Assembly: GCA_021737245.1 (NCBI GenBank)
Contig: JAIPEI010000063.1
Span: 1 to 12,251 of the forward strand
Direction: 5' to 3'
From: Deltaproteobacteria bacterium
GTDB taxonomy: Bacteria > Desulfobacterota > DSM-4660 > Desulfatiglandales > HGW-15
DNA: 12,251 nucleotides
Part shown: positions 6,724 to 12,251 of the stretch, piece after piece
Layout of the letters: the number at the start of each line of letters is the position of its first letter
Numbering within the stretch: position 1 is the stretch's first letter
The notes under the pieces: model-generated
Databases searched by the model: none
Told to the model about the DNA's origin: nothing
The model's input: only the letters and a program-made list of their open reading frames with translations
Translations under genes and position numbers: made by a program

Positions 6724-7404
6724 ATGAGTCGTCCCGAAGACGTTGCGTCCATTCCCCTGTTCGAGGGGCTTCCAGGCGATGAGGTCGAGCAGCTCTCGGC
6801 CATTGCCGCCGATCGGTCCTTCCGGCGCGGGGAGAGCATTTTCCTGGAAGGCGACGAGGGGGACGGTTTCTATGTGGTCCTTTCGGGCCGGGTGAAGGTG
6901 TTCAAGCTGTCGATGGAGGGCAAGGAGCAGACGCTCCACCTCTTCGGACCCGGCGAGCCCTTCGGAGAGGTGGCCCTGTTCGCCGGGAGGCGGTTCCCGG
7001 CGAATGCCGAGGCCCTGGAGGAGAGCCGCATCCTGTTCTTCCCCAGGGAGGCCTTCGCCGGCCTCATCCGGCAGAACCCGTCGGTGGCCATGAATCTGCT
7101 GGCCTTGCTGAGCGTCCGGTTGCGCCGGTTTACCGCGTTGATCGAGGACCTCTCCCTCAAGGAGGTCCCCGGCCGGCTTTCGGCCTACCTGCTTTACCTG
7201 AGCCGGCAGAGGCAGGGCGGAACGGATCTGGCGCTGGATGTGACCAAGGCCCAGCTCGCGAGCCTTCTGGGGACCATTCCGGAGACCCTTTCCAGGATCC
7301 TGGGCCGGATGTCGCGACAGGGGTTGATCGAGTCGGACGGGCGGCGCATTCGAATCCTGGACCTCGAGGGCCTGGAATCGCTGGCCGAGGGCGGAGGTTT
7401 CTGA
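6724..7404 (+). CDS. Crp/Fnr-family transcriptional regulator
   Basis: A 226-residue regulator with an N-terminal cyclic-nucleotide-binding-type beta barrel (about 11-130) that includes the phosphate-cassette-like segment GEPFGEVALFAGRR (77-90). A long dimerisation helix follows (about 120-145), then a Crp-type winged helix-turn-helix (about 150-215) with recognition region TKAQLASLLGTIPETLSRIL (174-193). The protein contains no cysteine, so it cannot carry an FNR-type iron-sulfur cluster. A nucleotide, haem or other small ligand is more likely. GGGAGG lies about 10 bases before ATG 6724. The diguanylate cyclase gene starts one base after its stop, so they form an operon. Its target sites are not known. 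Confidence 0.9.
   Translation: MSRPEDVASIPLFEGLPGDEVEQLSAIAADRSFRRGESIFLEGDEGDGFYVVLSGRVKVFKLSMEGKEQTLHLFGPGEPFGEVALFAGRRFPANAEALEESRILFFPREAFAGLIRQNPSVAMNLLALLSVRLRRFTALIEDLSLKEVPGRLSAYLLYLSRQRQGGTDLALDVTKAQLASLLGTIPETLSRILGRMSRQGLIESDGRRIRILDLEGLESLAEGGGF
7393..7397 (+). promoter_or_regulatory. Shine-Dalgarno supporting GTG start at 7406
   Basis: GGAGG lies in the last codons of the crp-like gene, eight bases before GTG 7406. It supports the non-ATG start of the response regulator and its translational linkage to the upstream gene. Confidence 0.65.
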
Positions 7405-7405
7405 G

Positions 7406-8668
7406 GTGAACGGCTCCCCATCCAGAAGGATCCTCGTGGTGGAGGACACCCGGTCCATCTCCGGGTTCCTCTGCCGCCAGATCGAGGAGACCCTGGAGTT
7501 CAATCCCGTGCCCGCCTACTCCCTGGCGGAGGCGGCGTCGATCCTCGCCGAGGACGAGGAGTTTTTCGTCGCGGTCCTGGATCTCAACCTTCCGGACGCG
7601 CCGGACGGGGAGGTCGTGGATCTCGTGCTCGAAAAGCGGATTCCGGCCATCATCCTGACCGGCTCGTTCGACGAAGCCATGCGTGAGAAGATCCTGGACA
7701 AGCATGTCGTGGACTACATCCTCAAGGACAGCCCGAGAAGCCTGGACCACGTCAAGTACCTGATCCAGAGAATCTATCGAAACCAGGGGGTCGGGATCCT
7801 CCTCGTGGACGATTCACGGTTTTTCCGGTCGTTCTGCCGGGGCCTTCTCGAGGCCCAGAAGTTCCGCGTGCTCGAGGCCGGAAACGGGGAGGAAGGGCTG
7901 GACGTACTGAGCAGGAACCCGGATGTGCGCCTGATCATCACGGACTACAACATGCCCGTGATGGACGGCTTCGAGTTCGTGTCCCGGGTCCGCGAGCTGT
8001 ACGGGAGGAACGAGATCGGCATCATCGGGCTGTCCACCCAGGGCGCAGGGGCGGTGTCGGCCAGGTTTCTCAAGACGGGGGCCAACGATTTCCTTCCGAA
8101 GCCGTTCGCATCCGAGGAGTTCTACGCGCGGGTCACGCAGAACATCGAGCTCATCGAGTTCATCGCCAGGCTGCGGGAGATCGCTGTGAGGGATCCCCTG
8201 ACCCGGCTTCACAACCGGCGGCACTACTTCGAGGCGGGGAAGAAGCTCCTGAAGGAAGCGGAAGAAAACAGGATCCCGGTCACGGTCGCCATGCTGGACA
8301 TCGACCGGTTCAAGGGCGTCAACGATCAATACGGCCACGAGGCCGGGGATGCGGTTCTCGTGCGCCTGGCCGAGAGCCTGAGGAGGACCTTCGGCCGATC
8401 CCACATCATCTCGCGTTTCGGCGGGGAGGAGTTCTCCGTCCTCGCGTACGGGATTCACGGCGAGCGGGCGGTCAGGCTCTTCGACGATTTTCGGGGGCTC
8501 GTGGAGAACACCGAGGTCTCGTACGGGAATGAACGCATACGGTTCACCGTATCCATCGGTCTGCATTCCGCCCTGGGCCGTCCCCTCTCCCACATGATCC
8601 GGGAAGCCGACCGGGGGCTCTACCGGGCGAAACGCGAGGGTCGCAACCGGGTCGTGATGCAATCGTGA
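7406..8668 (+). CDS. Two-receiver response regulator with GGDEF domain (diguanylate cyclase)
   Basis: This 420-residue protein makes the second messenger c-di-GMP from GTP. Receiver 1 (about 7-125) has the acidic pair E13/D14, phospho-acceptor D59 (VLDLNLPD), T85 and K107. Receiver 2 (about 129-250) has D135/D136, D180 (TDYNMPVMDG), S210 and K232 (PKPF). The GGDEF domain (about 258-418) carries GGEEF at 339-343, MLDIDRFKGVND (297-308) and YGHEAGD, so it should be active. The usual inhibitory site RxxD before GGEEF is replaced by RSHI (331-334), so product feedback through that site is probably lost. The start is GTG 7406. No sensor kinase is adjacent, but a phosphoacceptor protein is encoded two genes downstream. 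It is co-transcribed with the crp-like gene and probably with cls. Confidence 0.92.
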   Translation: MNGSPSRRILVVEDTRSISGFLCRQIEETLEFNPVPAYSLAEAASILAEDEEFFVAVLDLNLPDAPDGEVVDLVLEKRIPAIILTGSFDEAMREKILDKHVVDYILKDSPRSLDHVKYLIQRIYRNQGVGILLVDDSRFFRSFCRGLLEAQKFRVLEAGNGEEGLDVLSRNPDVRLIITDYNMPVMDGFEFVSRVRELYGRNEIGIIGLSTQGAGAVSARFLKTGANDFLPKPFASEEFYARVTQNIELIEFIARLREIAVRDPLTRLHNRRHYFEAGKKLLKEAEENRIPVTVAMLDIDRFKGVNDQYGHEAGDAVLVRLAESLRRTFGRSHIISRFGGEEFSVLAYGIHGERAVRLFDDFRGLVENTEVSYGNERIRFTVSIGLHSALGRPLSHMIREADRGLYRAKREGRNRVVMQS

Positions 8669-8701
8669 ACAGAGCCCCTTTCCGGGAAGGAAGGCATCGA
8701 C

Positions 8702-10141
8702 ATGCCGGTGCTGGACCACTTCCATTGGATTATCGGCATCCTGCACGCGGCCCTGGTCGTGGTGACCGCGGGGCACGCCCTCCTGTACAAGCGCGACCCC
8801 AGGGCGAGCTGGGGGTGGATCGCGGTCATTATCATCTTTCCCCTGCTCGGCCCCCTGCTCTACCTTCTGCTCGGCATCAACCGGGTGCAGACGCAGGCCA
8901 AGAAGCTCACCCGCCGCCTTCCCTTCCTGTTTCTCTTTACCCGTGATCAGACCGCCGTTCCTGCGACGGTACGCCCGGAAAAGGATCTTGCTGAGAGGTT
9001 CGGCGCGCTCGCGCGCATTTCCGATCAGGTCACGAGGCGTCCCCTCCTGTACGGCACCCGGATCGAGCTGCTTCAAAACGGGGAGGAGGCGTACCCGGCC
9101 ATGTTGGAGGCCGTGGAGCAGGCCGAAAAGACCGTGTACCACGCCACCTACATCCTGGAGTCGAACAAGACCGGGCGCCGGTTCATCGACGCCCTCGCGC
9201 GGGCCCTGGACCGGGGCGTTCAGGTGCGCGTCCTGCTGGACGGGATCGGCGAGCTCTACTCGATTCCCCGCAGCGGCAGGCTCCTCGCCAAACGGGGTAT
9301 CCGCGTGGCCCGGTTCCTGCCGCCCACCCTGATCCCCCCCTCCTTTCACGTCAACCTGAGAAATCACCGCAAGATTCTGACGGTCGACGGGCGTATTGCG
9401 TTCCTGGGCGGCATGAACATCGGGGACCGGCACCTGGCTGCGGACGCGGGCAAAGCCTCCCGGGTGAAGGACATCCACTTCCGGGCCGCCGGGCCGGTGG
9501 TCCAGCAGGTCGAGGAGGTGTTTTGCGGGGACTGGCGCTTTGTCACGGGGGAGGAGCTCGCGGGAACCCCGCAGGACCTGGAGCGGGCGGGCGACGCGGT
9601 GTGCCGGACCATCGTGGACGGTCCGGACGAGGACCTGGACAAGCTGGCCATGATTCTGGCCGGGGCCGTGTCCGCGGCCCGCACGCAGGTGATCATCATG
9701 ACCCCTTACTTCCTCCCTTCCAGGGAGATGATCGGCGCCCTGCAGACCGCCGCCTTGAGGGGGGTGGAGATTCACGTGATCCTGCCGGAGAAGAACAACC
9801 TCCCCTTTGTTCACTGGGCCACGAGGAACATGCTCTGGGAGCTCCTCCAGAGGGGGATCCGGGTGTTCTATCAGCCGCCTCCTTTTGTGCACAGCAAGCT
9901 GTTCGTGGTGGACGGCATGTACGCCCAGGTGGGGTCGGCCAACCTGGATCCGAGGAGCCTGAGGCTGAACTTCGAGCTGGCCCTGGAGGTGTTCGACCAG
10001 GAGTGGGCCGGGCGAATGGCGGGGTTTGCCGAGAGCTGCCGCCGCCGCTCCAGAGAGGTCGATCTCGAGGAGGTGGACGGCCGGCCCCTCCCGGTCAAGG
10101 TCCGCGACTCCCTGGCCTGGCTGTTCTCGCCGTATCTGTAG
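8702..10141 (+). CDS. cls: Cardiolipin synthase (phospholipase-D superfamily)
   Basis: A 479-residue inner-membrane enzyme that condenses phosphatidylglycerol molecules into cardiolipin; the length is typical of ClsA-type synthases. Two N-terminal membrane helices (about 8-28 and 37-58) are separated by KRDPRASWGW, the usual arrangement in this family. Two HKD motifs are intact: H222-K224-D229 (NHRKILTVDG) and H397-K399-D404 (VHSKLFVVDG), each followed by the expected G..N segment (GGMNIGDRH, GSANLDPRS). AAGGAAGG lies 7 bases before ATG 8702. It starts 33 bases after the diguanylate-cyclase stop, so membrane cardiolipin is likely made under the same control as that signalling pair. Repeat copy C begins about 12 bases after the stop. 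Confidence 0.93.
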   Translation: MPVLDHFHWIIGILHAALVVVTAGHALLYKRDPRASWGWIAVIIIFPLLGPLLYLLLGINRVQTQAKKLTRRLPFLFLFTRDQTAVPATVRPEKDLAERFGALARISDQVTRRPLLYGTRIELLQNGEEAYPAMLEAVEQAEKTVYHATYILESNKTGRRFIDALARALDRGVQVRVLLDGIGELYSIPRSGRLLAKRGIRVARFLPPTLIPPSFHVNLRNHRKILTVDGRIAFLGGMNIGDRHLAADAGKASRVKDIHFRAAGPVVQQVEEVFCGDWRFVTGEELAGTPQDLERAGDAVCRTIVDGPDEDLDKLAMILAGAVSAARTQVIIMTPYFLPSREMIGALQTAALRGVEIHVILPEKNNLPFVHWATRNMLWELLQRGIRVFYQPPPFVHSKLFVVDGMYAQVGSANLDPRSLRLNFELALEVFDQEWAGRMAGFAESCRRRSREVDLEEVDGRPLPVKVRDSLAWLFSPYL

Positions 10142-10152
10142 TCGCCCGATCA

Positions 10153-10232
10153 GTGCCCATATAAACGAGCTTTGGGCATGGCCGCGTTTCCAATTCAGAA
10201 AGGAACCTCGCAGCCCCTTTCCGGATGGAAAC
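10153..10232 (+). repeat. Dispersed intergenic repeat, copy C (shortest, about 80 bp)
   Basis: This copy lies between cls and the PAS/phosphoacceptor gene. Hairpin TGCCCA (10154-10159) / TGGGCA (10173-10178) opens it. Bases 10184-10204 are identical to 4577-4597 of copy B. The acctcgc block start (10205-10211) is followed directly by CCCCTTTCCGGATGGAAACC (10214-10233), so about 28 bases of the end block and the whole middle block are missing. It follows the stop of a rightward gene, whereas copies A and B follow leftward genes. Confidence 0.85.
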
Positions 10233-10239
10233 CGATCAG

Positions 10240-10265
10240 CCCCGGCGCTTGCGTAAAAACCGGGG
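10240..10265 (+). other. GC-rich inverted repeat between repeat copy C and the next gene
   Basis: CCCCGG (10240-10245) pairs perfectly with CCGGGG (10260-10265) around a 14-base loop. It lacks a following T-run, so it is not a convincing terminator. The rest of the gap up to 10318 shows only the ribosome-binding site of the following gene. Confidence 0.3.
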
Positions 10266-10318
10266 ATTCGGTAAGAAGGGAGGGCAACGGCAGACCCAGG
10301 TGTATGGGAGGTGACGAC

Positions 10319-11161
10319 ATGGACAGCCAGGAGACCTTCAACCGGGTCATACCCGGCGACTACCACGGACGCATCCTCACCGGGGATTACTCCGTGGCGC
10401 TCAAGAAGCACGTGGCCGGGTACATCGACGCCTACCGGGCCTTCGAGAGGACCGGGAATCCCGCGGTGGTCTATCTCTCCGCCTGGCACGAGGAGGACGA
10501 GGGAAGGCTCTGGTACGAGTTCGTGAGCCGGCGGTTCGCCCGTCTCATGGGCTGCGAGCGGGGCGAGGCGGCCGGCGTGTTCCGCGAACGCATCCTCGAC
10601 CATCACATCCTGCACTACAGCGCCCCGAACGCCTCCATCCAGGAGGAGGTGCGCGATCGGGAGGCCCTGGACGGAGCCGCACACGAGCTCCGGGAAAACG
10701 TCCGGCGGAGGGGCGTGGGCGACGCCATCTACAAGGTGGACCTGGGGCAGGGGCAGGTCGGATGGCTCAAGGACATGGCGCGCATCGAGACCCACGAGCA
10801 GGATCGAATCTGCCTGTCCTGCGGGTGCCTGACTCCCGTCACCAAGGAAAGAAGGGCGGAGGCGGAACGGCTGGAGCGGGAGCGGCTCCAGGTCTCGCTC
10901 CAGATGGCGGGCGCGGTCTGCCACGAGATGAACCAACCCATGCAGAGCATCTCGGGTTACTCCGAGAGCCTCCTGATGAATATCCAGGAATCGGATCCGC
11001 TTGCCGCGAAGCTCCGCAAGATCATCGAGCTCACCCGCCAGATGGGCCGGTTCACCCGCAAGCTCACCCGCATCACGCGATACGAAACCAAGGACTACAT
11101 CGCAGGAATCAAGATCGTGGACGTTGATCGATCCAGCGAGGATATGCCCGATGTGGAGTGA
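10319..11161 (+). CDS. PAS-like sensor with histidine-kinase phosphoacceptor (HisKA) helix but no ATPase domain
   Basis: A 280-residue soluble signalling protein. Residues about 45-172 look like a PAS/PAC-type sensory region (AVVYLSAWHEEDEG, WLKDMARIETHEQ), ending in CLSCGC (C165, C168, C170). A charged helix (about 174-200) leads into a HisKA dimerisation domain with H-box CHEMNQPM, H202 being the likely phosphoacceptor. The protein stops 78 residues later, at ETKDYIAGIKIVDVDRSSED. No N, G1 or G2 box of a kinase ATPase follows in any frame before the next gene. It therefore cannot phosphorylate itself alone; it may pass phosphate or be phosphorylated by a partner kinase. GGGAGG lies about 8 bases before ATG 10319; the frame is open further upstream through the repeat, which is not coding. 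The clean ending argues against a frameshift. Confidence 0.8.
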   Translation: MDSQETFNRVIPGDYHGRILTGDYSVALKKHVAGYIDAYRAFERTGNPAVVYLSAWHEEDEGRLWYEFVSRRFARLMGCERGEAAGVFRERILDHHILHYSAPNASIQEEVRDREALDGAAHELRENVRRRGVGDAIYKVDLGQGQVGWLKDMARIETHEQDRICLSCGCLTPVTKERRAEAERLERERLQVSLQMAGAVCHEMNQPMQSISGYSESLLMNIQESDPLAAKLRKIIELTRQMGRFTRKLTRITRYETKDYIAGIKIVDVDRSSEDMPDVE

Positions 11162-11199
11162 GGAAAAAGCCTTGCTTCAAGCGCAATAGGTTCCCCCGG

Positions 11200-11227
11200 T
11201 TGCCGATGGGGCCGGCGTGGTTATGGT
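11200..11227 (+). promoter_or_regulatory. Candidate sigma-70 promoter for the DUF255 gene
   Basis: TTGCCG (11200-11205) and TATGGT (11222-11227) are 16 bases apart, each matching four of six consensus positions. The predicted transcript start, about 11233-11234, coincides with the foot of the stem-loop at 11231-11261. Both boxes are moderate, so this is tentative. Confidence 0.35.
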
Positions 11228-11230
11228 ATG

Positions 11231-11261
11231 GGGAAACGCCCCGGTGAGCCGGGGCGCTCCC
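11231..11261 (+). other. Strong stem-loop in the leader of the DUF255 gene
   Basis: CGCCCCGG (11237-11244) and CCGGGGCG (11249-11256) form a perfect eight-pair stem with a TGAG loop. GGGA (11231-11234) and TCCC (11258-11261) extend it by four pairs across a small internal loop. No T-run follows, so an intrinsic terminator is unlikely; a 5'-end structure of the leader is more probable. The remainder of the 11162-11310 gap shows only the AAAGGA ribosome-binding site. Confidence 0.55.
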
Positions 11262-11310
11262 GATGTTCGCCGCGAGACATTCCGGATCTCGGGGGAGAAA
11301 GGAACCCGTC

Positions 11311-12251
11311 ATGGCCCATCAGGAAAAGAGGGGTGATCGCAGAACCAACCGGCTGGTCCGCGAGAAAAGCCCCTACCTGCTCCAGCACGCTCACAACCCG
11401 GTGGACTGGTTCCCCTGGGGAGAGGACGCCTTTGAAACGGCCCGCAGGCTGGATCGTCCCGTGTTTCTGTCGATCGGCTATGCCACGTGCCACTGGTGCC
11501 ACGTCATGGAGAAGGAGTCCTTCGAGAACCCGGAGGTGGCGGAGCTGATGAACCGGGCGTTCGTGCCGGTCAAGGTGGACCGGGAGGAGCGCCCCGACCT
11601 GGACCACATCTACATGACCGTGTGCCAGATGCTCACCGGAAGCGGGGGATGGCCCCTCACCATCGTGATGACCCCGGAAAAGCATCCCTTTTTCGCAGCC
11701 ACCTATATTCCGCCGACCGCCCGCTACGGCCGGGCGGGCATGGTCGAGCTCATCCCCAGGCTTCAGGATGTCTGGGAGAACAGAAGGGACGAGGTCATGG
11801 ACTCCGCCGGAAAGATCCTGTCGGCCCTCGAGACCGCGGCCTCTCCGGAAGGGGAGGTCGAGGTCGGCACGGCCGCCCTCGATCGGGCCTTCGAAGCGCT
11901 CTCCGGTTCGTTCGACGCCCGCCACGGGGGCTTCGGCAAGGCGCCCAAGTTTCCCTCGCCCCACAACCTGCTCTTTCTCCTGCGGTACTGGAAACGGACC
12001 GGGAACGTGCAGGCCCTGGAGATGGTGGAGGCCACCCTGACGGCCATGCGGCGGGGCGGTCTGTTCGACCACGTGGGGTTCGGCTTTCACCGCTACGCCA
12101 CGGACGAGACGTGGCTCGTGCCCCACTTCGAGAAGATGCTCTACGATCAGGCGATGCTCGCCATGGCCTATGTGGAGGCCTGGCAGGCCACCGGAAAACC
12201 CGCCTGCAGGAAGACCGCGGAGGAGGTGTTCGCGTACGTCCTGCGGGACAT
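11311..12251 (+). CDS. YyaL-type thioredoxin-domain protein (DUF255), first 313 codons (3' end beyond window)
   Basis: This is the N-terminal part of a widespread, poorly characterised protein family (bacterial YyaL, animal SPATA20) with a thioredoxin-like domain followed by an alpha/alpha six-hairpin glycosidase-like toroid. The family hallmark NRLVREKSPYLLQHAHNPVD (13-32) is present, then the redox-type motif C60-H-W-C63 within FLSIGYATCHWCHVMEKESF. KVDREERPDLD (88-98), GGWPLTIVMTP (112-122) and GGFGKAPKFPSPHNLLFLL follow, then the start of the helical region (GGLFDHVGFGFHRYATDETW). Families like this usually run to about 600-700 residues, so about half is missing beyond the window edge. 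AAAGGA lies 7 bases before ATG 11311. It appears to have its own promoter and a hairpin leader. Confidence 0.9.
   Translation, partial: MAHQEKRGDRRTNRLVREKSPYLLQHAHNPVDWFPWGEDAFETARRLDRPVFLSIGYATCHWCHVMEKESFENPEVAELMNRAFVPVKVDREERPDLDHIYMTVCQMLTGSGGWPLTIVMTPEKHPFFAATYIPPTARYGRAGMVELIPRLQDVWENRRDEVMDSAGKILSALETAASPEGEVEVGTAALDRAFEALSGSFDARHGGFGKAPKFPSPHNLLFLLRYWKRTGNVQALEMVEATLTAMRRGGLFDHVGFGFHRYATDETWLVPHFEKMLYDQAMLAMAYVEAWQATGKPACRKTAEEVFAYVLRD

Noticed and set aside
10153..10232. Classical REP/RAYT elements
   Set aside because: No GTAG/GGAG-type tetranucleotide is seen beside the hairpins and no RAYT transposase gene is in the window; relation to REPs remains only by analogy.
7814..10936. 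Very long open frame on the - strand across the cyclase, cls and the PAS protein gene
   Set aside because: It is antisense to three genes with intact catalytic motifs, crosses two intergenic gaps and a repeat, and gives low-complexity sequence typical of a GC-rich shadow frame.
11190..11310. Riboswitch (c-di-GMP, cobalamin, TPP) before the DUF255 gene
   Set aside because: None of the conserved core sequences of these classes is present; only a simple stem-loop is seen.
11100..11310. Frameshift that removed a kinase ATPase domain from the phosphoacceptor protein
   Set aside because: No N, G1 or G2 box is seen in any frame downstream before the next gene's start, so nothing remains to be rejoined.

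Overview
The window is a dense, GC-rich stretch of a Gram-negative (diderm) bacterial chromosome. LptD shows that the cell has an outer membrane. The codon bias, the zinc-ribbon/membrane protein, the two-receiver diguanylate cyclase and the PAS/phosphoacceptor protein all suggest a Desulfobacterota (former Deltaproteobacteria) lineage. That placement is inferred from style and gene content and was not tested by a search.

Layout. A leftward (minus-strand) gene series runs from about 5836 to 1: a small four-cysteine protein, a zinc-ribbon/Yip1-like membrane protein coupled to it by a GTGA overlap, a UvrD/PcrA-type helicase, FolC and LptD (cut by the window edge). At about 5837-6023 lies a divergent control region. 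From there rightward genes start with a histidine-phosphatase-family enzyme whose near-consensus sigma-70 promoter leaves almost no 5' leader. Next comes a tightly packed trio of a Crp/Fnr-type regulator, a REC-REC-GGDEF diguanylate cyclase and cardiolipin synthase (6724-10141). It links a ligand-responsive transcription factor, c-di-GMP output and membrane phospholipid composition. Then come a PAS-like protein with a histidine-kinase phosphoacceptor helix but no ATPase domain (10319-11161) and the first 313 codons of a YyaL-type thioredoxin-domain (DUF255) protein starting at 11311.

The most unusual feature is a family of intergenic repeats found three times, at about 2201-2303, 4550-4718 and 10153-10232. 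All copies are in the same orientation on the + strand but differ in length (about 103, 169 and 80 bp) through presence or absence of internal blocks. Each lies at or within about a dozen bases after a gene's stop codon, irrespective of the direction of that gene. The left-end hairpin shows one compensatory base-pair change, and a one-base length difference in an A/T run breaks any shared reading frame. This points to a structured non-coding element rather than a gene.

No tRNA, rRNA, CRISPR array, insertion sequence or phage gene was seen. There is no gene-free stretch longer than about 240 bases; the longest gaps are 4483-4718, 10142-10318, 5837-6023 and 11162-11310, and all are described below.
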